Assembly (NCBI RefSeq): GCF_963924675.1
Contig: NC_089220.1
Location: 159,873,270-159,937,269, forward strand
DNA: 64,000 nt
Reading direction: 5' to 3'
Source of the DNA: Phocoena phocoena
Taxonomy: Eukaryota > Chordata > Mammalia > Artiodactyla > Phocoenidae
Position numbers and translations under genes: made by a program. The notes under the pieces were generated by a model. It did not search any database and was not told the DNA's origin. It saw only the letters and a list, made by a program, of their open reading frames with translations. Below are positions 51,410 to 63,066 of this stretch, piece after piece (position 1 is the stretch's first letter; every line of letters begins with the position of its first letter).

Positions 51410-52030
51410 TGGTCTGGCTCCTCTGCGGCCCGTAAAGCAGTCACGAGGCTCTTGCAGAATCTAGGAGAGAGGGGAGGGCAGCTGTGGCCATGGAAAGAGG
51501 GAAGAGAGGGCTTGTTAGGAGGTGGGGTGACAGGTCACGGTTCCTGGCCGGTGCAGCAGAAGAGGGGGCGAGGTGGGGGGCGGAGCGTGGTGATCACGGG
51601 AAATTTTGGCGCACCGAGTGGATGTGCTGTGGCGTTGAGACTGCTCTGTTGAGCAGGTGATCAGGTTTGGGGCTCCTAGGAGAGGTCTGGCCCGGAGTGA
51701 TGAACTTGGGTGGCTGAGGACCAGGCTCAAGGGTCCAGGGAGAGCCTAGGTCACGTGAAGGTGACGGGGTCCTGGGCTGAGCCTTGGGGCCTCCGGTGAG
51801 GGTGAGCCCCACTGCAGCAGGGAATGGGGGAGAGTGGGTGGGGAGGTGAGCAATGAGGGCCTGAGGGGGCTGGGTCCGCAGGCTGGGGGAGCCCTGGGGT
51901 GGCAGGGGCTTGGGGGGTCAGGGATGCAGCTGAGCCGCGGCCGAGGGGGGACAGGAGCCAGGGAGGCAGTGGACAGTGAAGGGTGGTCCTGAGGAGGGTT
52001 GGTGACAACAGCACATTCACAGGGCATTTG
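51410..52030 (+). repeat. LINE-2 remnant
   Basis: 'AAAGAGGGAAGAGAGGGCTTGTTAGGAGG', GAGTGGATGTGCTGTGG and 'GGGGCTCCTAGGAGAGGTCTGGCCCGGAGTGATGAACTTGGG' follow L2 order. Diverged. The long - strand frames here are chance products of high GC. Confidence 0.5.
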
Positions 52031-52439
52031 GAGGGACTGGCTGGTGGGGCAAGAGGAGGAGGGGATGGAGGCCAGCAGAAGTGGTGGACAGTGCGGGGCG
52101 CTCAGGAGGGGCGAGGGCCTGCGTGCGCGGGACGCAGGGGGCCGGTGCTGCCCCTCGGGTGCAGGTCTGCATTTGCATGGGACCTCATGCCCACCGTGCC
52201 AACAAGTCCTTTTCACAGACCCGTGCGATGGTCGTAGGTACGCTTTGCTGGGGAGGTGCCTGCCGCCAGGTAGGGGGACCTCAGTGCATCTTCTGGTCCC
52301 TTGAAGCCCGTCAGCAGTGCCTCCCGCCCGCCTTCCGCTCTCAGCGCACCGCGTCTGTACACTTAATATCACACAGCACAGGGTTAAGGGTCAGTGAGCA
52401 GGAACCTGCCCCGTGTTGCTCTGAGGCACCTCACTCCCA

Positions 52440-52520
52440 GCCAGTGGGTTGTTGCCTCATTTAACAGACGAGGGGACCGACTCACAGGTGAGGAGCTGCG
52501 TCCTGCTTGCCCAGCACTGT
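52440..52520 (-). repeat. MIR SINE scrap
   Basis: 'CCTCATTTAACAGACGAGGGGACCGACTCACAGGTGAGG' resembles the MIR core in complement. Confidence 0.45.
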
Positions 52521-52589
52521 CCTTGGCCTTGGGGCACGGGGATGGGATGGGGGTGGGTTCTGAGCGGCCCTGCTAGCGGTCTCCTGTCT

Positions 52590-52950
52590 GTTTCCTCCGC
52601 CCCAGTGTCTCTAGGGGGCGTGTGCTCCGAGGATCGATCGCCCGCGGCCCCGAGACTCTCAGGTCGTGCAAGTTCAGGGCTCAGGGTGGCAGTAAAGGCC
52701 ACACTGGTCTGGTGAGAGATTGGATTGGAAGGCAGAGCTCGGATGCTCTCAGATGCCCCCTTTGCACGAGTTGGCCGGGGGAGGACCTCGATTTTCCGCG
52801 GAAGGAGCAGAGATGGGCTCAGCCTACACGCCGCCCCCGCCCGCCCGCCCTCCCCCCACGCCGCCCGGGACCGCGGCGCCGGCAGGAAGGCTGCCGCTGC
52901 ATTTAATTGCTTTGCAGCTTTGGCCTCTGTGGTTTCCTCGCCGGCCTCGG
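52590..52950. promoter_or_regulatory. CpG-rich intragenic segment (possible CpG island)
   Basis: Many CpGs in 360 bases (CGATCGATCGCCCGCGG at 52632, CCGCCCCCGCCCGCCCGCCC near 52831, 'CGCCGCCCGGGACCGCGGCGCCGG' near 52859), in a mammalian intron where CpG is normally depleted. It is not repeat-derived as far as I can see. It could be an enhancer, an alternative promoter or an orphan CpG island. I see no TATA box and no supported transcript. Confidence 0.5.
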
Positions 52951-53254
52951 ATGTGTTTTGGCAGAAGGAAGGATTCAAGTTGGGAGTTGTTTTAATTATA
53001 CAGTACAGTGTGCTCATGATAAGGAAGTCATACATCACGGGAGAACGTGAGGAAGAACTCGAAGCGCCATCATTTCTGCGTCGCGCAGCAGGAGCCCTCC
53101 ACTCCTTAGACCGTCCCAGGCGAGGTCCGAGCAGTGCTGGCCCCGGAGGCTGGGTGGACCTTTGCTGGGTGGTTCCGAACGGGGAACCTTGGAAGGCGTG
53201 GGGGGGGGGCAGGGGAGAGGAGGTCTGTCCTCTCTGTGTGTGTTCACATAAAGT

Positions 53255-53440
53255 CTCCTGTGTGTCGCGTGTGAGATGTGTGCTGGGCGAGGTGCTTACA
53301 TGCGCTCTCGTAACAGCCCTGCTCGGTCGCTGCTGTTTCCGGGTTCACAGCGGAGGAACCGGGGGCTCCAGCCACTCACCGGCGAGCTGGTCCCTAACGC
53401 TGCGATCTGGCTCTCACGCTGCGCCCTCCACGCGTGGACG
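53255..53440 (-). repeat. MIR SINE
   Basis: 'GTGCTGGGCGAGGTGCTTACATGCGCTCTCGTAACAGCCCTG...GTTCACAGCGGAGGAACCGG' is MIR in complement, with raised CpG. It overlaps the longest + strand open frame of the window (52725-53624), which argues against that frame being a gene. Confidence 0.7.
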
Positions 53441-54024
53441 GCGAGAGCTGCCCCAGGCGCTGCGCCAGTCCTGTTGGTTTAAAAGCACGTGTTATATTTC
53501 CCCCTGGATTTTCCTGTGCATTTTAAAAATAGTGGTCATAATATACACTGTATTTTACCAGGCACACTTTTTCAAGAGGTTTTGTATCATCTTTGTGTAT
53601 CCGCCTTCCTGTCTCATCATTTGAAGCCAGAGAAAATCTTAGATATTACGCGAATGGCACGAGGACTGTAGGCATAGTAAGAAATATTCTTTGAAATAAC
53701 CTCTCACAGGCGTATTTCATATTTTATATTTTTCTCTTCTAAGAATTGTGAAGGAATTTTATTTTCTCCGGAGGGAGAACTGTAAATCATATACATACTA
53801 ACAAGACAAAGATGTTTGTGGGTGATTGAACTCAATTCATAACTGATTTCCAAGTCAAAGAAAACCCTCTAAAAAGCTAAACTTTTCAAGTGCTTTGTAA
53901 CACCAGGTTGAAGGGGCTTTTCTAAGACTAAATAGTTGAGCTGTTTTGTGCTATTTTTATTTCAAAATACCCAGGAATGAAAGTCAATACTTTGCCAATT
54001 TTCAGGGTGTGATTCCTGGACCTT

Positions 54025-54040
54025 CCAGCAGAGGTCGCTG
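54025..54040 (+). promoter_or_regulatory. CTCF-like motif
   Basis: CCAGCAGAGGTCGCTG matches the CTCF core CCASYAGRKGGCRS with one mismatch. Confidence 0.5.
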
Positions 54041-55042
54041 CCAGTTTGTGATTGAGTTCTACCGCTGGCAACTAAAGTGAGCCTGTGTCTGCGGTGCTTT
54101 CCAGAGGAAACGGGTCTGAGTGTGATGTGAAAATAGTTAGACTTTATTTTAGAATGTTGTCATGAAAATTATTATAGGTGTCATAATAGCATATGTAAGG
54201 TATCTTAGAAGATATGACTGTTTCTTGCTAACTGGAGGTACAGAACAGTTTCCAGTGAGGTTTGACATACAGTAGGGGGTGTTACTAAACGTGGCTTGAT
54301 TCCCTACTTAGCCCGCTCCTCGCCCCCTACCCCCCCAGCTTGAGTTTTATAAAGGAGATCTTATTAGTTATGACTTTAGGGGACACATTTAATTTCTGGT
54401 GTGATTTTAATGTGTAGCAAAAAGAAAGCGTGACAGGTCCTTATTGGTGGCTTTGTGATTTTCTGGTGATTTTTAATCGTTATTAAGTTTCAATTAGTAT
54501 TGCTTTATCAGCTCCGGATCCTGGTAAGTGATTGCATTTTAAGTGGAGACTCAGACGGCCTCGTTCCCTCCACTCTCCACTTCCCTGCTCCCCACGGTGT
54601 CCACGTTATCCTCCTGCGTACTTTGTCTGCTAGACCCACCCAGCCCTTGTATTCTGTGGAATTTACTTGTCACTGTTTTCTCAGTACAAGAGTGGTGGGT
54701 GCAGTAGATGTCTGTATGTGTATATGTGTGTTTTGTCTATACATACGCATATGGATACAGATACATTTTGGCTTAAGTTTTTTAGTGTGAAAAATTTTAA
54801 GTAATGTGTCGGCATGTCCATACATTGCTGAGGTTTGATTATATTTCATGCCTGCAGTCTTGATTACTTGATTCCCATCAAATGCCGTTGAAGTTTTTAG
54901 GAGAGACCCCTTTATATTTTCTGGGGGTAACTTGTGTTTTCTGTTTTTTTTTTTTTTCTTTTCCCTTTATCCAGTTCTCGCTCATTTCACAAGCTTTCCC
55001 TGCCTGCCTGACCTCCAACTTTAGACGTGCTGTGCCGGCGGC

Positions 55043-55061
55043 GTCCACTAGAGGGCAGCAC
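55043..55061 (+). promoter_or_regulatory. Strong CTCF-like motif
   Basis: GTCCACTAGAGGGCAGCACG contains CCACTAGAGGGCAG, a full match to the CTCF core. It has the same orientation as the motif 1 kb upstream. Confidence 0.65.
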
Positions 55062-56560
55062 GACCGCACAGCGTCCGGCAAAGTCTCCGGGCTTTCTTTT
55101 CAGTTGGCAGGTGCGAGGGGCACTTGCGAGAACAAAGCACATTATTACTGAAGGCAGAAACCCCCAGCGACAGAGCATTGTCGTGAATTCAAATACACGA
55201 TCCGGGAAGTTCTCAGGGTCCCGGGCACTGGTCTCCAGGGCGAGCCTGAGACACTGATCACTTGTAATTAAAGCTCACACTTGTGGATGGGGCGAGCGCT
55301 GACGTTACCGGGCGGCTCATTGTGGGGCTTTTGTGGCAAACCCGGGGAGCAAGCTCCTCTTATCCCTTGAATACTTATGAGGCGTAAAAATAAGAGTTAG
55401 TTGGGAGGAGGCTTGCTCTCTGCATTCATCCTTGTTTGTCAAAAGAATGTGGAAATTACTTGCAAATAAAGGCATATGGATTACTTTATCCATCTTGCAG
55501 GAAACTACGCTCATAGCACCTGATGGAGTCCTTGCTAACAGACTTATTTTACTTGTTGATTTCTGGAAACTGGACCATTTAACTATTAAGTCCTTGCACA
55601 GGGGTGTAATTATAGTATTAGATGTATTTCTATGCTGTTCGTGTGACTCACGTCTTAGAATATTATCTTGATTTTAAGTTCTTTTCTTTAGCTCTCATGC
55701 CTTCTTTTCAACGTTCTTTGTGCCTAACAGAGTTTTGAATGTGATAGGTCGTAGCCAACATTTGTCTAATAGCTTTTTATAATATGAGCAACTGTGCCAT
55801 TCCTCCCCCCGGCTCAGTTTTCTTGTTAACATACTTTTTCCAAGCTGTGTTCTGATGCTCCTGCATCCAGGCCTTCCCGCGTGGCCATCACGGCAGTGCA
55901 CCGCCGCGCCCACCGGCTCTTTCCGCGCTGGTCCTCCCCGCGAGCTCGCAGGCAAATTAACGCAGGGACATAGCCCATCGTGAAGTAAATCAGTTGATTC
56001 TGCTAACTGGTTGACAACATCTGGCTGACGGGAACTGCGTGCTATCTTAAGCATCACTGTTGCCTTGACTCGAGGTGCAATTTGGCTTTTGTTTTTCCTT
56101 CTCCAGCCCTGCAGAAGTGCTTGCGCGGTCACTGTCTCCGTTATTTATCTGAGGCTTCCAAAGCCTCTCACCCGCGGGTGTGAGATCGGGTGAGGTGCCA
56201 GCAATGAACCGAAGTCAGAGGCCTGGCCCCGCCCCAGAGGACAACCAGGTGCTGGCCGCGGGCCTGATGGAGGAGGTGGGCTCCTGCGGCCACGTGGACG
56301 GCCTGGGTGATAGAGGCCTAGAGGGACTCAGGCCGCCTGGCTGAGAGCACGGAGCTGCCGGGCTCGGTGGGGGCAGGGCAGCGCCACGCCTGAATTTGGG
56401 TGTCCAGGGGGCTGCGGCCAACTGTTGTTTTGGCTGAAACTGACCAAGCCTCAACACACGCAAAAGCTTGTGTGTATCCTTCGGGCAAAGTAAGTATGAC
56501 CGGTAGAGTTTTTGGCTTTTTTTTTTTTTTTTTAAAGAACAATACATGGAGACAGCATCC

Positions 56561-56817
56561 TGGGACTTCCCTGGTGGTCCGGTGGTGAAGAATATGCCTT
56601 ACAGTGCAGGGGACTCGGGTTCCATCCCTGGTCAGGGAACTAAGATCCCACATGCCGTGGAGCAACTAAGCCCGTGTGCCACAACTAGAGAGAAACCCGC
56701 GCACCGCAACGAAGAGCCTATGCGCTGCGACAAAAGATCCCGAGTGCCACAACTAAGACCCAACGCAGCCAAAAATAAATAAATAAATAATAAATCCTTA
56801 AGGAAAAGGGAATAAGA
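56561..56817 (+). mobile_element. CHR-type SINE with target-site duplication
   Basis: GGGACTTCCCTGGTGGTCCG, B-box region GGTTCCATCCC, long body and a 'CCCAACGCAGCCAAAAATAAA' tail with TAAA repeats. Flanked by AGACAGCATC at 56550-56559 and 56818-56827. Confidence 0.93.
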
Positions 56818-57194
56818 AGACAGCATCTTCATCCTCATTAGACCGAACGCCTACCATGGCATGTGCTGTGGCTTGAGGGTTCTATTTGCCTAGGCCATCA
56901 CCTCTGTGACCTTGGGGGTTCCAGAACCTTTCCCCGACTTTGTCCACTGATGTGTGTGCTCTAATGCCCACACAGGTTGTGGGACAATGTCACATCATGT
57001 TTATAAAAGCCCAGCACGAGGTCTGGTGTGTTCCAGCAGGTGCTCACATGTTCGTTTCTCTCTTTCCGTCATCCTTTACAACTGAATTAATAGAAAAAAA
57101 TCAGAGTTAAAACAAGTATATTGAGTATTTCCTACATGCTAGCTGTCTGATCTCAAGGAACGAACAGTTTAGTGGACTTGACTGATGAGACTGG

Positions 57195-57310
57195 GCACCA
57201 GGTTCTGTCCTGAGGGCTTTCGTAGTTCCCTGAGTCCTTTTAACTAACCACCCTGTCGAGTTACTGCCCTCACTTTACCCCTGAGGTCACTCGGGACGGT
57301 CAGGAAGGCT
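57195..57310 (-). repeat. MIR SINE remnant
   Basis: 'GGGCACCAGGTTCTGTCCTGAGGGCTTTCG...TTTTAACTAACCACCCTGTCGAG...CACTTTACCCCTGAGG' is MIR in complement. Confidence 0.55.
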
Positions 57311-57760
57311 AGGAACCCTTTCCGTGTCGGGAAAAGAAGCAGCGGGGACTCAGATGTCCCCTTTGTGGCCCCAGGACGAGCCCTCAGCGGGCGCCCAGCC
57401 TCCCACCCACAGGGGTAGCCCAGAGCTGACCTCAGCGAAAGCGGGCTGACTTCTGCCGCACGAGATGCTGTGGCCGCGGGCCTTTCCTGAGCACAGGCCA
57501 CGTGGCCGCGAGCGGCTGCCACAAGGGAGGAACCTGTGCTCGTAATCCACGAGCCTTCACTCCTGGGGGCCTGGGTCCTCCGCCGTTTGGAGCCCTGTGT
57601 TCGCGGGGCCCCGGGGGGGGGGGGCAGCCTCGGGCGAGCTCGTGCGCTGCCCTCGGCCTGGCCCCGCCTCCTTCACATCAGGGCGTCGCCTCAAGGCTTG
57701 TTGCTGGCAGCGCAGCTTCCGTCGTAACTAGAAATCACCTGACAAATTGAAAAGGCTCCC
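57311..57760. other. GC-rich intron segment
   Basis: Locally CpG-rich (57560-57690), with a G13 run near 57609-57624 after CCCC. No transcript support can be seen. Overlapping chance frames only. Confidence 0.4.
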
Positions 57761-58779
57761 AATTCTGGAAATGGAATTTTGTGGCTTTCACTCAATCCGT
57801 CAGATATTTGGAAGCACCGCTTGTAGGGTCTTCTGCAAAAACCAAAGCTGTGCCTGTCTCACTGGAGGTGTTTTTGTTGTCAGTGACTCCTGGTGCCTGT
57901 GAGGGGATTGTTAGCCGTGGTTTTCTTTCTTTCCTTCTTATTCAACAGAACATCTCTTAAAAATGTTGCATCTGCCCTGCTCTCAAAATCTGTTTCTTAA
58001 AAGCCTGAGGTGGTTTTTTTTTTCTTTTTTCAAATTGTAAAAGTAGTGTATACTTATGGGAAAAGAAAGAGAAGTGTATAAAGTGGAAAATAACACAAAA
58101 TGCCCCAAATACCACACCCTTATCCTCCCCTGGAGAGAAAACACAATTATCTTTTTTTTTTTTTGGCAGCATTCTTCCAGAAATTTCTGCACGTATATGA
58201 GCATTTTAAACACACCCCCATACACAAATGGTTTCCTGCTATACATACTGTTCTGCCAATATATCTTGGATGTGTTTCCACATCAGCAAATATAGCTTGA
58301 CTTCATCTGTTAACAGCTCCTTAGTAATTAGGGGATAATTTCTTACAACTCCCCTATTTCTTTGGTTGCAAAGCAAGATGATCTGGACCCATTCCCAGGG
58401 TTCTCCCTGTACCACTTCCTGTTTTCAGTGCTCTTCCAGCTCTGCTTCCTTTAGGGAGAGTTTCATTTACTAATGTCACCCACTCTTAACTTTCTGTGGC
58501 TTTCAATTGCCTAGGTGTGTTACCAATTACCTTCTTAATAAGAAAGGCGTGGGCCACAGAACTTGAGCTAGAACTAGAGGCAAATGCAGTTGAATAGGGA
58601 ATTGGGGATCAAGACGGAGCAGTAATCCTTTTATTCACAGTGTCAAAATTGGAGCCTCCAGTGCAGGAGAACTTCTGGGGATGAAAGTTCTTTGGCCAGT
58701 GACCTGGGTGCCCTTCTTCTGCACCTGCCTCCTTTGTTCTTGGCTGAGTTGTCTTCGGCCCCAGGGCTCCATTTCCCGT
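57761..58779. other. Intron, AT-rich unique sequence
   Basis: No gene or recent repeat recognised. T-rich runs at 58014-58030 and 58150-58165. Confidence 0.45.
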
Positions 58780-59110
58780 TTGAATTTAATGGGAAATCAA
58801 CAGACACACAATGCATTAGAAAAAAATTACGATTAGAAATGTAATTGACTCCTTGTATTTGAACCGATGTAAATATTATCAGTATTTCTATGACAGTATA
58901 GCTTGCTAGGTTTATTTTCTAGAGCTGTAATGCAACCGACAATTTGTGTATAATCAGTATAATTAGCTTTCGACTGCATAAGAGTCTCATTTTCAAACTA
59001 TGCACTTTTAGGTAACCCATTTCTAATTTCTTTCTAAAAGCAGCATTTCTGACTGTTATCTACCTGGTGTAAATGCCGTAGAAGCTATCGTGAGTAGCAT
59101 TATCTACGAT
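58780..59110. promoter_or_regulatory. Candidate conserved non-coding element
   Basis: Repeat-free AT-rich stretch with closely packed homeobox-like and POU-like cores (AAATGTAATTGACTCC, CAGTATAATTAGCTTTCG, ACTATGCACTTT). Inference only. Confidence 0.35.
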
Positions 59111-60730
59111 TATCTGTGTCAAACTATTCATACCTCCTTATTTACTTTTTCTTTCTGTATGTTTGGTATCCGCCTCTTAACATCAACGTTAATTCCTTCA
59201 TTCTAAGTAAGCCTGAAGCACCTGGGGGAAAGGCAGCCCCTTGGTCTACTAACTGACATGGAGGTTGTGATAGCCCCTTGGCATGGGTTTTGAGTTGGAT
59301 TCTGGGTGTGGGCAGTGGGGCAGGAGGAGACGCACAAAGTGGCATAGGTGAAGCCAGCAGAGCCAGTCACTGTGGTTGTGATAGCTGAGGGTTGTTTTTT
59401 TTTGTTTTTTTTTTTTAATAAGTGATAGCTTTGTGAATTTTTAGGTCTCTCACAGTGATGTTTGAGTGCAGGTGCCCGGTTATTCCCAGCCTCATCCCAG
59501 CCCAATGTCCCGCGATGTCAGAGAAGCAGGATTTGTTCTCCACTTTGGCAATTCCTGTTACGCTGTGGATACCGGTTACTGGGGCAGGAGCTGGCAGGAA
59601 AGCGGGGTCAGGTCCTCACTGGCACACAAATAGGAAACAAGACTCTTGCGCACCCCGTGACCCCTGGCGCTGCTGGAGTGACCTGGAGAATGTTCTCTCC
59701 ACACGACCCTTGGCTTCTCACATTCATTCCCCTGATCAGTCCACTTGCCTTGACATCATTTACCTTTCCAGGCCATACGTGACTGTGCTTTTGTACCAAA
59801 TTTAGAGGGAAACGGATGGCTGATGCTTGGAGGGCAGCGGAGTAAGGCCAAGCGGGTACTTTTGACAAGTTGACCACATGGATGTTTAACCTCAGGATTT
59901 GGAATGTTGGAAAACTTGAGTGTTTGGAATGTTGGAAAAGAACGATCTTTGTTCACAGAAGTCACTCTGTGTGTTTGCCCCTCCCAGTGAGTCTCAGAGA
60001 GAGGCTGAGTGGGGACAGAGGTGCCAGGCCTGGGCTCCTGGTCATGCGTTTGGAGGTTGGGACCTGGACAGGTGAGGGAGGTGCCTTCCTCCGTGGGGCC
60101 TGTGTGCGCCTGCCAGACCCATGCAGGGGCACATGATTGCGGCTTAGCCTCCATGAAACCAAACAAGGCCTGGCAGCGTACGCGGAAGGGAATCTGTTTT
60201 TCCAGTTTTGCTGATTGGGGACCAGCTCGAGGCCTATGGGGAGCTGAAATGTTTTCAATTTCCAAAGCCCTGGGTTATCATTGTTGTGTCGCATTTTAGA
60301 TCTCCTGTCCCACCACTGCCTCTTCGAGTTTGATGGTCTGTAGGTTCAGGTGACTTCTGCGGGGGCTGCTCATTACCTGGGGGATCCAGGCCACGTTCAC
60401 CTGACCACAGTGGGGACAGCTGCGTGTATTCCTGTGTATTCTGTTTCACGCATTAGATATTTATCTAAATATCTACATACTGTGTATATTCAGTATCTAA
60501 AGATCTGTCGTATTTGCTTAGTGAATAAACACTTGGTCTATTGACCTCAGGAAAATAACAGATTACTCAAAAAACAGTCTTAAAATCTAATGAAAGCTGA
60601 AGGTCTTGAATATTTTGGTGCTTGTTTTAATCAGGTCACTAAACAGAGGTTATGACAACCAGATGAGTGTTTTATCTCAAGCACTTGAGCTACTTGGGTG
60701 GTCTCTTTTCCTTGGGTCCCAGATCATGCA
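59111..60730. other. Intron, mostly unique sequence
   Basis: Contains a T-rich run at 59392-59417 and a 25-bp imperfect tandem duplication (TTTGGAATGTTGGAAAA at 59898 and 59923). The 169-codon - strand frame at 60265-59756 has no recognisable domain. Confidence 0.45.
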
Positions 60731-60746
60731 ATGTGATATTAATTTT

Positions 60747-61682
60747 TTAAAACTTTATATTGGAGTATAGTTGATTAACAATGTTGTGTTAGTTTCAGGT
60801 GTACAAAAAAGTGATTCAGTTATTCATATGCATGTATCTATTCTTTTGCAAATTCTTTCCCCAGTTAGGTTGCTACAGAATATTGAGCAGAGTTCCCTGT
60901 GCTATACAGTAGGTCCTTGTTGATTATCCATTTTAAAAATAGCAGCCTTTTTTAAAAAATGTTTTTATTGGAGTATAATTGCTTTACAATGGTGTGTTAG
61001 TTTCTGCTTTGTAACAAAGTGAATCAGCTACACATATACATATATCCCCATCTCTCCTCCCTCTTGCGTCTCCCTCCCACCCTCCCTATCCCACCCTCCC
61101 TATCCCACCCTCCCTATCCCACCCTTCTAGGTGGTCACAAAGCACCGAGCTGATCTCCCTGTGCTATGCGGCTGCTTCCCACTAGCTATCTGTTTTACGT
61201 TTGGTAGTGTATATATGTCCGTGCCACTCTCTCACTTCGTCCCAGCTTACACTTCCCCCTCCCCATGTCCTCAAGTCCATTCTCTACGTCTGCGTCTTTA
61301 TTCCATTACGATACGACCCAGCAATCCCACTACTGGGCATATACCCTGAGAAAACCGTAATTCCAAAAGAGTCATGTATCACAGTGTTCATTGCAGCACT
61401 ATTTACAATCACCAGGACATGGAAGCAACCTAAGTGTCCATCGACAGATGAATGGATAAAGAAGATGCGGCACATATATACAATGGAATATTACTCAGTC
61501 AAAAAAGTAGCAGTGTCTTAGACATTTCTCCAATGAAGACATACAGATGGCCAAGATGCACATGAAAAGTGGTTCAGTATTGCTAATTATTAAAGAAATG
61601 CAAGTCAAAAGTACAATGAGATATCACCTCACACCAGTCAGAATGTCTATCATCAAAAAATCCACAAACAATAAATGCTGGC
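60747..61682 (-). mobile_element. Nested pair of 5'-inverted L1 insertions
   Basis: The compound insert is flanked by GATATTAATTTT at 60735-60746 and 61683-61694. Outer copy: 3' UTR in complement at 60747-60950 and an ORF2 piece in + orientation at about 61515-61682 ('GACATTTCTCCAATGAAGACATACAGATGGCC'). Inner copy: 3' UTR in complement at about 60951-61303, then an ORF2 C-terminal piece in + orientation at 61304-61505 ([14 protein letters not shown], '[12 protein letters not shown]'). Each has its 5' part flipped relative to its 3' part, as twin priming produces. Confidence 0.85.
61073..61126. repeat. Short tandem CACCCTCCCTATCC repeat
   Basis: Three near-perfect CCCACCCTCCCTATC units inside the inner L1's 3' UTR. 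Confidence 0.85.
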
Positions 61683-61694
61683 GATATTAATTTT

Positions 61695-62630
61695 GATGAA
61701 TGAGGGTACATAGGTATGAAATGTGCTTAGTTGAGCCCTCTCTGTGAGGCTCTCCGCTAGCAGATTAGAGGTGATCTTCTTTCTGGGGTTGCAGTCAGTT
61801 AGATGCTCTGAGCTGGGGAATGTAGCACCACACTGTCTTACCTAAGCTTGTGTGTGTGTGTGCGTGTGTAGGTTAAGGAGACCCCCCCTATACCCCTGTG
61901 CTTTGGGATTACTCCTTTTGTACATGGAGGCTGGAAGATGTCCTCTTTTTAGGACATGGGCTGTAAAGAGAGATCATGTTAGTGTAACCTTTGCCCCCTA
62001 AGGTGTGGATGAGTGCGTTGTAGTTGGAATTTAATTTTAACAGGGTTTATCAAACTGCTGAAATATATTGAAAATGTTTAATACGAGAGTTGGGACAGTA
62101 AGTCACACGTGGGCTTGTGAAATCGGCATCCATGGGTGCGGGTGCTCGGGCCGTGGGTCCCTCCCGTGACCTTCATTACTGCGCCAACCAGGACATCGCG
62201 GTCACGTCGTAACTGCGATATTGCACGGCTGCTGGAGCCCACAGTGAGGGGGAATTTAACACCCTGTCTTTCCCTCCAGGGAGAGGGTTTAAGGACCTAT
62301 TCTTAGATCATTTGGCTTTTCACCGGGATTTTAAAAATCATATCTGAAGTGTGTAGGATGTGTCACTGTGACATTGAATGGTGTCTTGTGACCCCCTCCC
62401 ATCTGTGATGCATTTTTTTCTTTTTGGTTCATCTTTTTTTCCTCTCCTTTGTATGCTTTTTTTTCTTTCTTTCTTTTTTTCTCTTTTTATTGACTTCCAA
62501 TTTTCTTGCTGAAATTACACGTTTAGGATTCAGGTATGGCCACCCTTCTCTTGTTGGAGATGCTCGTCAGGGACACCTTGTTGGTGCCTGTCTCTCAGGC
62601 TAGATGGAGCCTCTACCCCATCATCTAAGT
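61695..62630. other. Intron, mostly unique sequence
   Basis: No gene recognised. T/C-rich tract at 62408-62490. Confidence 0.5.
61850..61870. repeat. Short (GT)n repeat
   Basis: About ten GT units with one GC variant. Confidence 0.85.
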
Positions 62631-62635
62631 CAGGG

Positions 62636-62808
62636 TGGCAGACTATGGCCCTCGTGCCAAACCTGCCACATTGTTGGACCCGGCTGCCGTTCCTGTGCAC
62701 TGTCTGTGGCTGCTTTCACTACCCAGCACTGGACACTGTTGAGGAGTTGCCTCGGGGCCTAAAACACCTACTGTCAGGTCCTTCACAAGAAAAGATGGCC
62801 GACCCCTA
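62636..62808. mobile_element. hAT-Charlie non-autonomous DNA transposon remnant
   Basis: CAGGGTGGCAGACTATGGCC at the left and the complement TAGGGGTCGGCCATCTTTTC at the right are imperfect inverted ends. The interior 'CTGTCTGTGGCTGCTTTCACTACC...GAGGAGTTGC' is typical of this MITE. The exact family is unresolved. Confidence 0.75.
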
Positions 62809-63066
62809 ATCTAAATCATAGCAGGTACTTAATAACTGCTGAATGAACTGACATATTAAAGATTTCCCAATCAGGTTTTACTTAATATGGAAACAAAACC
62901 ACTGGTCGCTGGTACTTGGGCTACTGATGCACCTGTAGTAAAGATGCATCAGAGCACGTGCTTGAGTTCAGTCCACACGGATGTGTATCACCCCATCAGG
63001 TCATTGCTAAGTACAAATGTTGTGTAAGCTTCTGTGTGGTACCTCTCAATGAGAAAAGGGAAGACC

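Larger units (their letters stand above)
53490..56200. other. Intron, mostly unique sequence
   Basis: Contains the two CTCF-like motifs but no gene or recent repeat that I recognise. AT-rich at 53640-54500. Confidence 0.45.

Noticed and set aside
51746..52372. 208-codon - strand frame rich in Pro and Ser
   Set aside because: GC-rich sequence over an L2 remnant. Overlapping frames on both strands are open at once, which is typical of skewed composition rather than coding.
52725..53624. 299-codon open frame, the longest on the + strand
   Set aside because: It runs through the CpG-rich segment, where stop codons are rare, and then through a MIR SINE in complement. Its composition is low-complexity Arg/Ser/Gly/Pro and no domain is recognisable.
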